DNA of 64,000 bases from Dyella_A sp050749815 (GTDB lineage: Bacteria > Pseudomonadota > Gammaproteobacteria > Xanthomonadales > Rhodanobacteraceae): the NCBI RefSeq assembly GCF_050749815.1, contig NZ_CP192735.1, positions 2,480,001 through 2,544,000 on the forward strand, read 5' to 3'. Below the pieces are notes generated by a model. The model ran no database searches. It saw nothing but the letters and a program-made list of their open reading frames with translations, and was not told the DNA's origin. Below, piece by piece: positions 1 to 9,994 of this stretch (position 1 is its first letter; each line of letters opens with the position of its first letter). The position numbers were made by a program, and so were the translations under genes.

Positions 1-571
1 ACACGGCCGGAATCGCCGCGAACAGACCCATTGCGGTGGCGATCAGCGCCTCGGAGATGTGCGGCGCGACGGCGGCGATGGTGACGTCCTTCATCTCGCC
101 CAGGCCCTGGAACGCGCCCATGATGCCCCACACGGTGCCGAACAGGCCGACGTAGGGGCTGATCGAGCCGACGTTGGCGAGGAACTCCAGGTTGCGCTCC
201 AGCAGGCCGATCTCGCGGGTGCCGGCCACGCGCATGGCGCGCTCGGAGCTCTCCATCACTATGCGCATGTCACTGGCCTTGCGCTGGCGCTGGCGGGCGA
301 ACTCGCGAAAGCCGGACTCGAAGATCGTCTCCATGCCGCCGTTCTCGGCGCCGCCGTTGCTCACTTCGCGGAACAGCTGGGCCAGGTCGCCGCCGGACCA
401 GAAGCGCTCCTCGAACGCCTCGGCGTTTTCCATCGCCGCCTTCATCTGCGAGTACTTGCGGATGATGATGACCCAGGACATGAAGGAGAACGCCAGCAGC
501 ACGAGCATGACCAGCTGTACCGGCGTGCTCGCTTCCGCGACCAGCTTGAAAATGTTCAGTCCACCGTTCAT
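1..571 (-). CDS. tolQ: TolQ, Tol-Pal proton-channel subunit (3' end cut by window edge)
   Basis: Inner-membrane proton-channel component of the Tol-Pal system. With TolR it energises TolA to keep the outer membrane constricted at division. About 190 residues are visible; the C-terminus lies beyond the window. The translation begins MNGGLNIFKLVAEAST, followed by one strongly hydrophobic segment (about residues 19-38, rich in V, L, M, F). A long cytoplasmic stretch then leads to the family-typical GLFGTVWGIMGAF around residues 145-157, at the second membrane helix. This match to the TolQ/ExbB/MotA family is direct. ybgC lies 28 bp upstream on the same strand, the normal ybgC-tolQ order, which favours TolQ over ExbB. 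tolR should follow outside the window. Confidence 0.93.
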   Translation of the reverse strand, partial: MNGGLNIFKLVAEASTPVQLVMLVLLAFSFMSWVIIIRKYSQMKAAMENAEAFEERFWSGGDLAQLFREVSNGGAENGGMETIFESGFREFARQRQRKASDMRIVMESSERAMRVAGTREIGLLERNLEFLANVGSISPYVGLFGTVWGIMGAFQGLGEMKDVTIAAVAPHISEALIATAMGLFAAIPAV

Positions 572-599
572 GGCTTGGGAGTTCTCCGCGGAAATGGGG

Positions 600-1001
600 T
601 CAGGGGGTGAGGCCGGGAATGGCGTCGTCCGGTATCCGTACCGGTACCATGCGCTCGACATCGACGCACGCCACGCGGACCTCGGCCCGAATGAGCCCGG
701 TGCCGTCGCGGCGCTGGATGGTCTGGCCGAAAAGGATACTGGCAGCGCGACGTTCTTTGACTTCCACTGTCACGAGCAGTTCATCGTCCAGCAGGGCGGC
801 CTTGAGGAAATCGATGTGCATCGAGCGCACCAGAAAGGCCAGCCCGGTGCGCGCCTTGAAGGCCGACTGCTCCACGCCCAGGCTGCGCAACCACTCGCTG
901 CGGGCCCGCTCCAGGAAGCGCAGGTAGCTGGCGTGGTAGACGACGCCACCGGCGTCGGTGTCTTCCCAGTAGACGCGGACAGGCCAATGAAACACGGGCA
1001 T
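600..1001 (-). CDS. ybgC: YbgC, Tol-Pal-associated acyl-CoA thioesterase
   Basis: A 133-residue single hotdog-fold protein. Family members hydrolyse acyl-CoA thioesters and sit at the head of tol-pal clusters, although their role in the Tol system is still unclear. The signature EDTDAGGVVYHASYL lies at residues 13-27: Asp16 is the expected catalytic aspartate and Tyr22/His23 the conserved aromatic/His pair. Length is normal for YbgC. It lies between ruvB (56 bp upstream) and tolQ (28 bp downstream), so it is probably cotranscribed with both. The start is the only ATG placing the motif near the N-terminus. Confidence 0.93.
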   Translation of the reverse strand: MPVFHWPVRVYWEDTDAGGVVYHASYLRFLERARSEWLRSLGVEQSAFKARTGLAFLVRSMHIDFLKAALLDDELLVTVEVKERRAASILFGQTIQRRDGTGLIRAEVRVACVDVERMVPVRIPDDAIPGLTP

Positions 1002-1057
1002 GGGGCTAGATCTCTTGCGGCGGTTGGAGGCGACAGCCGCACGGCGGCGACGCGTGA

Positions 1058-2104
1058 TCAGGGTTCGCTGGACCCGGCGGAAAACAGGTCCGGCGCCAGC
1101 GCCTGGCGCGGCGGCGGGGTGAGACCCAGATGGCGCCAGCCCTTGGCGCTGACCATGCGCCCGCGGGCCGTGCGCACCAGATAGCCCTGCTGGATCAGGT
1201 ACGGCTCGACCACGTCTTCCAGCGTGCCGCGGTCTTCGCTCAGCGCCGCGGCCAGCGACTCCACGCCCACTGGACCGCCGTCGAAATTCTCGATGATCAG
1301 GGTCAGCAGGCGCCGGTCCAGCTCGTCGAAACCCTGCGGATCAACCTTCAGCATGCCCAGCGCGGCCTGCGCTGCGGCCAGGGTGATGGCCCCGCCGGCG
1401 CGCACCTCGGCGTAGTCGCGCACGCGGCGCAACAGTCGATTGGCGATCCGCGGCGTGCCGCGCGAGCGGCGGGCGATTTCCTGCGCCCCCTCCACCTCAC
1501 AGGCGATACCGAGAATCTTCGCCGCGCGGCGCACGATGTCGGTGAGCTCGTCGGCCGTGTAGAACTCCAGCCGCTGCACGATGCCGAAGCGGTCGCGCAG
1601 CGGCGCCGTCAGCATACCGGCACGCGTGGTGGCGCCGATCAGGGTGAATGGCGGCAGATCGAGCTTGATCGAGCGGGCGGCCGGGCCTTCGCCGATCATG
1701 ATGTCGATCTGGAAGTCTTCCATGGCCGGATACAGCACTTCCTCGACCACCGGCGACAGGCGATGGATTTCGTCGACGAACAGCACGTCGTGCGGCTCGA
1801 GGTTGGTCAGCAGCGCGGCCAGGTCGCCGGCGCGCTCCAGCACGGGGCCGGAGGTGGAGCGCACGTTGACCCCCAGCTCGTTGGCGATGACGTGGCTGAG
1901 CGTGGTCTTGCCCAGCCCCGGCGGGCCAAAGATCAGCACGTGGTCCAGCGCCCCGCTGCGCTTCTTCGCCGCCTCGATATAGATGGAGAGCTGCTCGCGC
2001 ACCGCCTGCTGGCCCAAGTATTCGGCCAGACGCCGGGGCCGGATGGTGGCTTCCAGCGCGTCGTCGTCGAGTTGCGCGGCGGCGGTGATGATGCGGTCGG
2101 TCAT
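1058..2104 (-). CDS. ruvB: RuvB, Holliday-junction branch-migration helicase
   Basis: AAA+ motor (348 aa) of the RuvAB complex, which drives branch migration of Holliday junctions for RuvC to resolve. Visible motifs: Walker A GPPGLGKT (residues 60-67), Walker B with DEIH (FVDEIHRLSP), sensor-1 GATTRAG, and the C-terminal winged-helix region ending in the usual GRxxxxxGWxHLG-like stretch. I chose the ATG giving MTDRIITAAAQ, where RuvB homologues begin. The frame stays open 30 codons upstream, but that part is REP sequence. Unlike the compact ruvA-ruvB of many bacteria, it is separated from ruvA by kup and the REP pair. Confidence 0.96.
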   Translation of the reverse strand: MTDRIITAAAQLDDDALEATIRPRRLAEYLGQQAVREQLSIYIEAAKKRSGALDHVLIFGPPGLGKTTLSHVIANELGVNVRSTSGPVLERAGDLAALLTNLEPHDVLFVDEIHRLSPVVEEVLYPAMEDFQIDIMIGEGPAARSIKLDLPPFTLIGATTRAGMLTAPLRDRFGIVQRLEFYTADELTDIVRRAAKILGIACEVEGAQEIARRSRGTPRIANRLLRRVRDYAEVRAGGAITLAAAQAALGMLKVDPQGFDELDRRLLTLIIENFDGGPVGVESLAAALSEDRGTLEDVVEPYLIQQGYLVRTARGRMVSAKGWRHLGLTPPPRQALAPDLFSAGSSEP

Positions 2105-2133
2105 GCCGACGATTATGGCAGGCACAGAGCGCT

Positions 2134-2216
2134 GTCGGAGCGCACCCTGTGCGCGAACGCTCTTCGCCTGATCTCTGTCGGAGCAAAGAGCCATCGCGCA
2201 CAGGGTGCGCTCCTAC
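2134..2216. repeat. REP pair in inverted orientation (GTAG-type palindromic element)
   Basis: Two copies of a GTAGGAGCGCACCCTGTGCG type sequence face each other: 2134-2156 (with a GTCG head instead of GTAG) and 2194-2216 as the reverse complement. The linker between them contains a further GCTCTT/AAGAGC pair. Each copy is itself palindromic around ACCCTGT. The same element occurs as an array at 51793-52129. This matches the general form of REP elements with a GTAG head known from Stenotrophomonas and relatives. It fills the gap between kup and ruvB, so any kup-ruvB transcript would carry it as a large hairpin. Confidence 0.85.
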
Positions 2217-2224
2217 GGGAACGG

Positions 2225-4144
2225 TCAGATCTCCACCTGGGCGCCCAGCTCGATCAGCCGGTTGCCGGGGATCTGGAAAAACGCAGTGGCCGGCATCGCG
2301 TTGCGCGCCATGAACGCGAACAGCTTGTCGCGCCACAGAGCCATGCCCGGGCGGCGCGCATCGGCCACGATGTTCTCGCGCGAGAGGAAGAACGTGGTGT
2401 CCATCAGGTCGAATGGCAGCCCGCTGCGCGAGCACTGCGCCAGCGCCAGCGGAATGTTCGGGTCCTCGGCAAAGCCGAAGCGCAGGGTGAGGCCGTAAAA
2501 GCCGCCGCCGAGCTCTTCGAGCTGGATGCGCTCCTCCGACTCGGCCACCGGGGTTTCCAGCGTCTCGGCGGTGAGCAGCACGTTGCGCTCGTGCAGCACC
2601 TTGTTGTGCTTGAGGTTGTGCAGCAGGGCGTGCGGCACCGCCTCCTGGTTGGCGGTGAGGAACACCGCCGTGCCCGGCACGCGCAGCGGCGGATGCTCGG
2701 AGATATTGGCGATGAACGGCTTGAGCGCCAGGCCGCCCTGTTTGATCTCGCGCACCACCAGGTCGCGACCGCGGCGCCAGGTGGTCATCACCACGAACAT
2801 GATCAGGCCCAGCACCAACGGGAACCAGCCACCCTGCATGATCTTCAGCGTGTTGGCGCCGAAGTAGCTCAGGTCGATCACCAGCAGCAACACCGCCGTA
2901 AGGATCACCGCGGCGCGGCTCCAGTGCCACATCCGCCGCGCCACGATCATCACCAGCACGGTGTCGATGGCCATGGTGCCGGTCACGGCGATGCCATACG
3001 CGCCGGCCAGCGCATTGGACGAGCCGAAGCTCACCACCGTGGCGATCACCGCCACCATCAGCGCGCGATTCACCCACGGCAGGAAGATCTGCCCGATCGC
3101 CTCGCGCGAGGTATGCACCACCTGCATGCGCGGCACGAAACCGAGCTGGATCGCCTGCCGCGTCACTGTGAACGCGCCGGAGATCACCGCCTGCGAGGCG
3201 ATCACCGTGGAGGCGGTGGCCAGCGCGATCATCGGATAGAGCGCCCAGTCCGGCACGGCGTGATAGAACGGGTTGTCGATCGCCTTCGGATCGACCAGCA
3301 GCAGCCCGCCCTGGCCGTAGTAGTTGAGCAGCAGCGCCGGCATCACGAAAAAGAACCACGCGGCGCGAATCGGAAAGCGCCCGAAGTGGCCCATGTCGGT
3401 GTACAGCGCCTCGGCACCGGTCACGCACAGCACCACCGAGCCCAGCGCCAGCGCCGAGGTCGTGCCGTGGGTCATGAAAAACTGCACCGCGTACCAGGGG
3501 TTGAGTGCGTACAGCACGCCCGGCGCCTGGATGATGTTCCACACGCCGATCACGCCCAGGCTGAGGAACCACAGCACCATGATCGGGCCGAATACCGCGC
3601 CGACCTTGGCGGTGCCGTGGCGCTGCATCCAGAACAGGCCCAGCAGCACCGCCACCGTGAGCGGCACCACCCAGTGCGACAGCGCGGGCGCCGCCACCTC
3701 CAGACCTTCCACCGCCGACAGCACCGAGATCGACGGCGTGATCACCCCGTCGCCGAAGAACAGCGCCGCGCCGAGCAGGGCCATCAGCACCACCAGCTTG
3801 CGCATGCGGGTGGACTGGCCCACCGCGCGCTGGGCCAGCGTCATCAGCGCCATGATGCCGCCCTCGCCCTTGTTGTCGGCGCGCATCACCAGGCTCACGT
3901 ACTTCACCGCCACCACCAGGATCAGCGACCAGGTGACCAGCGAGAGAATGCCCAACACCGTGGCCGGCCGCGGATGCAGGCCATGCTCGGGCAGGAAGGT
4001 CTCGTGCATGGTGTACAGCGGGCTGGTGCCGATGTCGCCAAACACCACGCCGATCGCACCGAGAATCAGCGCCGAGCGGCTGCTGTGCGAGGCGTCGGCG
4101 CCACCGGTATCGGCGGAGGACGAAGCTTGGGTCTGCTGGTTCAT
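2225..4144 (-). CDS. kup: Kup-family low-affinity potassium transporter
   Basis: Inner-membrane K+ uptake protein (639 aa, normal for Kup). The N-terminal part after MNQQTQASSS is a short hydrophilic tail. The family signature GVVFGDIGTSPLYT follows, then about twelve hydrophobic segments and a C-terminal cytoplasmic domain of about 200 residues. The chosen ATG gives a plausible N-terminus; the longer in-frame extension runs into ruvA and has no family similarity. It starts 16 bp after the ruvA stop and ends just before the REP pair that precedes ruvB, so it is embedded in the ruv operon. I recall the same placement from other Xanthomonadales but cannot check it here. Confidence 0.95.
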   Translation of the reverse strand: MNQQTQASSSADTGGADASHSSRSALILGAIGVVFGDIGTSPLYTMHETFLPEHGLHPRPATVLGILSLVTWSLILVVAVKYVSLVMRADNKGEGGIMALMTLAQRAVGQSTRMRKLVVLMALLGAALFFGDGVITPSISVLSAVEGLEVAAPALSHWVVPLTVAVLLGLFWMQRHGTAKVGAVFGPIMVLWFLSLGVIGVWNIIQAPGVLYALNPWYAVQFFMTHGTTSALALGSVVLCVTGAEALYTDMGHFGRFPIRAAWFFFVMPALLLNYYGQGGLLLVDPKAIDNPFYHAVPDWALYPMIALATASTVIASQAVISGAFTVTRQAIQLGFVPRMQVVHTSREAIGQIFLPWVNRALMVAVIATVVSFGSSNALAGAYGIAVTGTMAIDTVLVMIVARRMWHWSRAAVILTAVLLLVIDLSYFGANTLKIMQGGWFPLVLGLIMFVVMTTWRRGRDLVVREIKQGGLALKPFIANISEHPPLRVPGTAVFLTANQEAVPHALLHNLKHNKVLHERNVLLTAETLETPVAESEERIQLEELGGGFYGLTLRFGFAEDPNIPLALAQCSRSGLPFDLMDTTFFLSRENIVADARRPGMALWRDKLFAFMARNAMPATAFFQIPGNRLIELGAQVEI

Positions 4145-4160
4145 GACGCTCCCCACTGCC

Positions 4161-4757
4161 CTAGCCGCCGAGCGCGGCGCGCAGTGCCTTGCGGATGATG
4201 GCCTCGGCGCTGTCGCCGTCGGCGGCGACCTTCTGCACCAGGCGCGTGACCTCGGCCGGCTTGTAGCCGAGCTGCTGCAGCGCGACCGTCGCTTCGCCGG
4301 AAGCATCCAGCGGCGCGGCTGCGCTGGCAGGCATGCCGGGCAGGCTTACGCCGAGCCCATCCACGCGATCGCGCAACTCCACCACGATGCGCTCGGCAGT
4401 CTTCTTGCCGATACCGGGAATCTTGGTCAGCGCCACCACATCACCGGCGTGTACCAGCCGCGCGAAGTCGCTGGTGGACACGCCCGATAGCACCGCCAGC
4501 GCGATCTTCGCGCCGATGCCGCTGACCTTGAGCAGGTTGCGAAACAGCGTGCGCTCGGATTCGTGCATGAAACCGTACAGCGCCACGCTGTCCTCCTTCA
4601 CGGCATGGTGAGTGAGCAGGATCACTTCCTTGCCGGTGGCGGGGAGATCGTAGATGGTCGACATCGGCGCCTCGAGCTCGTAGCCGACGCCGCCCACATC
4701 GATCAACAGCCATGGCGGCTGCTTGGAAATGAGGGTGCCACGCAGGCGACCGATCAT
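4161..4757 (-). CDS. ruvA: RuvA, Holliday-junction DNA-binding protein
   Basis: A 198-residue protein that binds the four-way junction and loads RuvB. The N-terminal OB-fold opens MIGRLRGTLISKQPPWLLID. Two helix-hairpin-helix motifs follow (LLKVSGIGAKIALAVLSGV and LTKIPGIGKKTAERIVVEL). A flexible Ala/Pro linker leads to the C-terminal three-helix domain that contacts RuvB (ALQQLGYKPAEVTRLV). Its ATG overlaps the ruvC stop in an ATGA, so the two are translationally coupled. A GGAG lies a few bases upstream. Confidence 0.96.
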   Translation of the reverse strand: MIGRLRGTLISKQPPWLLIDVGGVGYELEAPMSTIYDLPATGKEVILLTHHAVKEDSVALYGFMHESERTLFRNLLKVSGIGAKIALAVLSGVSTSDFARLVHAGDVVALTKIPGIGKKTAERIVVELRDRVDGLGVSLPGMPASAAAPLDASGEATVALQQLGYKPAEVTRLVQKVAADGDSAEAIIRKALRAALGG

Positions 4758-5278
4758 CGTCCACGCCTCCACGCCGTGCGAGGAATACCCACGCGGGTCA
4801 GGCTCGAACGCGTGTGCGCATGGGTGACGGCGATAGCCAGCGCATCGGCGGCATCGGCCTGCAGCGGCCCCTTCAGTCCGAGCAGGACGCCGATCATGTG
4901 CTGCACCTGGGTCTTGTCGCCGCGGCCATTGCCGACCACCGACTGTTTCACTTCGGTTGCTGCGTACTCGTGCACCACGATCCCCTGACTGACCACCGCA
5001 CAGATCGCGGCGCCTCTGGCTTGTCCCAGCTTCAGCGCCGAATCCGGATTGCGCGCCATGAACACGCGCTCGATCGCGCACTCGGCCGGTTGATGGGCGG
5101 CGATGATGTCACACAGGCCGTCAAAGATGCGTTTCAGGCGCAGCGGGAACGTGGCCTCGCCAGCCACCGCCAGCGCGCCGTGGAACACGTGCGACAACTT
5201 GCCCTGCGCGTCAACATCGATGATGCCCACGCCGGTGCGCTGACTGCCCGGGTCGATGCCGAGGATGCGGATGCTCAT
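4754..5278 (-). CDS. ruvC: RuvC, crossover-junction endodeoxyribonuclease
   Basis: Holliday-junction resolvase (174 aa, standard length). All four acidic metal-binding residues are present: Asp9 in GIDPGSQ, Glu70 in CAIERVF, and Asp142 and Asp145 in ADAADALA. The start MSIRILGIDPG places the first catalytic Asp at the usual distance from the N-terminus; the 35-codon upstream extension in the same frame is not homologous. First gene of ruvC-ruvA-kup-ruvB, it lies 40 bp after yebC. Confidence 0.96.
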   Translation of the reverse strand: MSIRILGIDPGSQRTGVGIIDVDAQGKLSHVFHGALAVAGEATFPLRLKRIFDGLCDIIAAHQPAECAIERVFMARNPDSALKLGQARGAAICAVVSQGIVVHEYAATEVKQSVVGNGRGDKTQVQHMIGVLLGLKGPLQADAADALAIAVTHAHTRSSLTRVGIPRTAWRRGR

Positions 5279-5318
5279 GCAATGCGCGGTCGCAACGCGG
5301 CCGGAGGCCAGCGCTGCG

Positions 5319-6053
5319 TCAGCCGGCGGCCTCGGCCGGCAACAGCGCGTTGTGATAGACCTCGCTGACGTCGTCGAGCGCATCGAGGCGCTCGAGCAAA
5401 TCCTGCAGCGTTTCCTGCGCCTCGTCCGGCACCGCGACGCGGTTATTCGGGCGCATCACCACGCCGGCATGCGAGGACTCCAGCCCGGCCGCGATCAGCG
5501 CCTGCTGCACCGCCTCGAAGTTTTCCGGTGCACACAGCACGGTGCTCTCGCCGTGTTCGTTGACCACGTCGTCGGCACCGGCTTCAAGCGCCGCCTCCAG
5601 CACCTTCTCCTCGGCAGCCTCATTGCCACCGGTGGCGAACACGATCTCGCCGCAGCGGGTGAACTGGAACGCCACCGAGCCGCTGGTGCCCAGGTTGCCG
5701 CCGTGACGGGTCAGCGCATGGCGCACGTCGGCCACGGTGCGGGTCGGGTTGTCGGTGAAGCATTCGATGATCAGCGCGATGCCGGCCGGGCCATAGCCCT
5801 CGTAGCGCAGCTCTTCCATGTTGGCGCCGCCGTCGGCGCCCGAGCCGCGCTTGATCGCGCGCTCGATGGTGTCCTTGGGCATGTTGGCCGACAGCGCCTT
5901 GTCCACCGCCGCGCGCAGGCGCGGGTTGCCGGCCGGGTCGGCCACACCGGCGCGGGTGGCCACGGTGATCTCGCGGATGAGCTTGGTGAACACCTTGGCG
6001 CGCTTGGCGTCTTCGGCGTTCTTGCGACCTTCGATGGACGGGCCTCTACCCAT
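5319..6053 (-). CDS. yebC: YebC/PmpR-family transcription or translation factor
   Basis: A 244-residue protein of the YebC/TACO1 family. Members are described as DNA-binding regulators and, more recently, as ribosome-associated factors that ease translation of difficult sequences. The opening MGRGPSIEGRKNAEDAKRAK is the xanthomonad variant; most YebC proteins start MAGHSKWAN. Conserved blocks include FTKLIREITVA, NPRLRAAVDKAL, YEGYGPAGIALIIE and DNPTRTVADVRH. It is encoded directly upstream of ruvC, its usual neighbour in gammaproteobacteria. Which of the two activities applies cannot be read from the sequence. Confidence 0.93.
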   Translation of the reverse strand: MGRGPSIEGRKNAEDAKRAKVFTKLIREITVATRAGVADPAGNPRLRAAVDKALSANMPKDTIERAIKRGSGADGGANMEELRYEGYGPAGIALIIECFTDNPTRTVADVRHALTRHGGNLGTSGSVAFQFTRCGEIVFATGGNEAAEEKVLEAALEAGADDVVNEHGESTVLCAPENFEAVQQALIAAGLESSHAGVVMRPNNRVAVPDEAQETLQDLLERLDALDDVSEVYHNALLPAEAAG

Positions 6054-6092
6054 GGCGCTGCACAACCTGATCTGGTGATGAAGCGCGGAATT

Positions 6093-6785
6093 TTACTCTA
6101 TCCGCCCGCTGCCGGTGGACCCGGCTAAGCCCGGCGCGGGCAACTCGTCCGGGGCCGTCACGGCGAAGCGCCCCTCGCGCAGGAAGCGCGCCGTGAGCCG
6201 CGCGACGTCGGCGGAGAACAGCAATCCCGTGTGGCTGGTATCGACCACGCAGTGATCGGCCAGCCCGGGCAGCCGCGTCTCGGACACCGCCACGGTGCCG
6301 TCGTGCTCGCCTTCGATATGCGCAAGCACGGCCCCCAGGCCGATCGGCGAGCGCCCGGCGATCACGCCGACCTGGCGCGTGCCGTCCCAGCCCTCGAAGC
6401 CCTTTTCGAGCAGATCGCGGTTGTGGCCGAGCAGCGCTTCGCCGCTGCGGCCCAGCCCGGAAAATTCCCGCGCCGCGGCGCTGCCGAGCAGCGGGGAACC
6501 CAGACACACCACCCGCCCGGGCGGCAGATCGACAGCGTGGTGGCACACCTGCAGTGCCAGCAGGCCACCGAGGCTGTGCCCCACCAGATGCACCGCACTG
6601 CCGGTCTCGGCCAGCTCCACCATCCGCTCGCGCAGCCGCTCGAGGATGCGCTCCTGGGTGTTGGCCACGCTGAGATAGTCGAACCGATGGACGCGGAATC
6701 CCGCCTCCATCATCCGCCGGTGCAGCATGGCCAGCGCGAAGCCGCGCATCCACAGACCGTGCAGCAGGATGACGTGCTCGATCAT
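6093..6785 (-). CDS. Alpha/beta-hydrolase (lipase/esterase-like), substrate unknown
   Basis: A 230-residue protein with the alpha/beta-hydrolase fold. HGLW near the N-terminus (His9-Trp12) is the oxyanion-loop region and GHSLGG (Ser71) is the nucleophile elbow. Candidate third-triad residues are an Asp in EGEHDGTVAV and a His in DTSHTGLL, the positions expected for PGAP1/lipase-like members. There is no signal peptide, so it is probably cytosolic. It sits between aspS (79 bp upstream) and yebC (39 bp downstream) on the same strand. The substrate cannot be inferred. Confidence 0.8.
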   Translation of the reverse strand: MIEHVILLHGLWMRGFALAMLHRRMMEAGFRVHRFDYLSVANTQERILERLRERMVELAETGSAVHLVGHSLGGLLALQVCHHAVDLPPGRVVCLGSPLLGSAAAREFSGLGRSGEALLGHNRDLLEKGFEGWDGTRQVGVIAGRSPIGLGAVLAHIEGEHDGTVAVSETRLPGLADHCVVDTSHTGLLFSADVARLTARFLREGRFAVTAPDELPAPGLAGSTGSGRIE

Positions 6786-6864
6786 CGCGCCGGCACCTGC
6801 CGGTCAACGCGGCGACGCAACCGCTCGCGGCGGGTAAGGCGTCGCGTCGACCGCATCGGCACCA

Positions 6865-8640
<1,776 letters not shown>

Positions 8641-8752
8641 GCGCTTGAAACTCCGGGCCGCGGCGGCGGCGTGGGGGCGAGGAAAAGACCGCGAATGTTA
8701 CCACCGCAGGCGGCCGCCACGCCTGCGCCGCGGCCGCACGGACGCCCGGCCG

Positions 8753-9367
8753 CTACCAGCGGCGATCGACCACGAACTGCCCGCGGCAGCCGTGGGCAAC
8801 CCACACGCCAGCGCGGTTCCAGCCCCAGCTGTAGCCCTCCGTGCAGCGCGCATCGGACAGCTGACGCACCAGCCGCGCATGACCGCGCGGGCCAACATCG
8901 ACCTGGCACATCTGGTAGCGCTTCTTGTTGCTGTCGCACTGCAGCCGGATCTGGCGGTCCCAGCCCGGGCCCGGGCGCCAGTGGCCACGGTCGTCATCGC
9001 GGTCGTCATCGCGGTCGTGGTGGCGATCGTCGCGATCGCCGTAGCGGTCGCGGTAACGGTCGTCGTAGCGATCATCGTCGCGGCCGCCCCAGCGATCGCC
9101 CGCCACGAATAGTCCGCGGCAGCCGCGATCCACCCACAGCACGCCGCGGTCCACGCCCCAGGTATCGCCGCGCACGCAGGCCGCCTTGGACTCCTGTTTC
9201 ATCAGCCGGGCATCGCGCCACGGCATCACGCAGCGGGCGTAGTGGCCGTCGTTGCTGGCGCAGCGCACCGGATCGTTCCAGCCCTGGGCGCGCAACGGCG
9301 CCGATCCAGACAGCAGCGCGAACGCGCCCAGTAGCCAGGCCAATGCCGCGGCAAGAAGTGATCGCAT
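8753..9367 (-). CDS. Exported DUF3011 protein with two repeats and an Asp/Arg-rich linker
   Basis: A 204-residue predicted exported protein. A signal peptide (about residues 1-27, MRSLLAAALAWLLGAFALLS then APLRAQG) is followed by two DUF3011-like modules: roughly residues 32-90 (CASNDGHYARCVMPW to DRGCRGLF) and 143-200 (CDSNKKRYQMCQVD to VAHGCRGQF). Each has four cysteines and a WG-x-D/N-x-G-V-W-V core. The linker of about 45 residues consists almost only of Asp, Arg, Tyr and Gly. At DNA level it is a run of short CGGTCGTCATCG-type repeats at 8988-9095. A strong AGGAGG precedes the ATG. The function of DUF3011 is unknown; an envelope or periplasmic role is inferred. Confidence 0.82.
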   Translation of the reverse strand: MRSLLAAALAWLLGAFALLSGSAPLRAQGWNDPVRCASNDGHYARCVMPWRDARLMKQESKAACVRGDTWGVDRGVLWVDRGCRGLFVAGDRWGGRDDDRYDDRYRDRYGDRDDRHHDRDDDRDDDRGHWRPGPGWDRQIRLQCDSNKKRYQMCQVDVGPRGHARLVRQLSDARCTEGYSWGWNRAGVWVAHGCRGQFVVDRRW

Positions 9368-9452
9368 GGTGCCCCTCCTGTGATGGTGGGGCGGACGCTA
9401 GCGGCACGCTGCCGAACGGCGATTGAACCGGCGCAAATCCTTGCGTGCGGGA

Positions 9453-9737
9453 TCAGTCGGCGGCGGCGGGCGCCGCGGCCGGGGCGGGAGCGGGAGCGGC
9501 CGCCGGTGCCGGCGCCGCGGCCGCGTCGCCGGCCAGATTGCGCTTCTTGTCGCCGTCCTTCTTGAAGTCGGTCTCGTACCAGCCGCTGCCAGCAAGGCGG
9601 AACGCCGGTGCTGTCACCTGCCGCTGCACCTGTTCGGCGCCACAGGCCGGACACACGGTGGGATCGGCGTCGGAGAGCTTCTGCAGGCGGTCGAAGCTGT
9701 GGCCGCAGGCCTGGCAGGCGAAGGCGTAGATGGGCAT
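9453..9737 (-). CDS. FmdB-family zinc-ribbon regulatory protein
   Basis: A 94-residue protein with an N-terminal zinc ribbon: MPIYAFACQACGHSFD, with Cys8/Cys11 paired to Cys29/Cys32 (CPAC). This is the FmdB/CxxC_CxxC_SSSS layout. After about residue 68 it becomes a low-complexity Ala/Pro tail. FmdB-like genes next to aspS are common in gammaproteobacteria. The name comes from a putative formamidase regulator, but the actual function is not established. It heads the minus-strand housekeeping run. Confidence 0.85.
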   Translation of the reverse strand: MPIYAFACQACGHSFDRLQKLSDADPTVCPACGAEQVQRQVTAPAFRLAGSGWYETDFKKDGDKKRNLAGDAAAAPAPAAAPAPAPAAAPAAAD

Positions 9738-9994
9738 GAAAAATCTCCGTGGAACATCGGGCAGGCGCCGACTATGGCGCCTCGCGCCAGCATTTCAAGC
9801 GTAGGAAGAGCACCCGGTGCACGATCTTGCGACAACACATTACTAACGTCTGGTTGACAGAGGCCCCAGCGGCTACCTAGTTTGCGAGACAAGGGAGCCA
9901 TGTCGCGTCGCAGCAAATCACGACCGACACCGATTCGTCGCAGGGACTTTCATCGCGCACACAGACGCGATCCGCTATCCGGGGAGAATCTTTC

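Noticed and set aside
1130..4198. Plus-strand open frame of about 1000 codons opposite ruvB and kup
   Set aside because: The translation is His/Arg/Gln-rich with no fold-like pattern, and it lies antisense to two clearly conserved genes. It is a shadow of high GC.
8988..9095. Run of short repeats resembling a CRISPR or minisatellite
   Set aside because: The repeats are 6-12 bp without unique spacers and translate in frame as the Asp/Arg-rich linker of the DUF3011 protein.
9854..9882. TTGACA upstream of the TonB receptor as a full promoter
   Set aside because: The -35 is perfect, but the hexamers at 16-18 bp (around CCTAGT) are poor -10 matches. Kept only as a remark in the gene entry.
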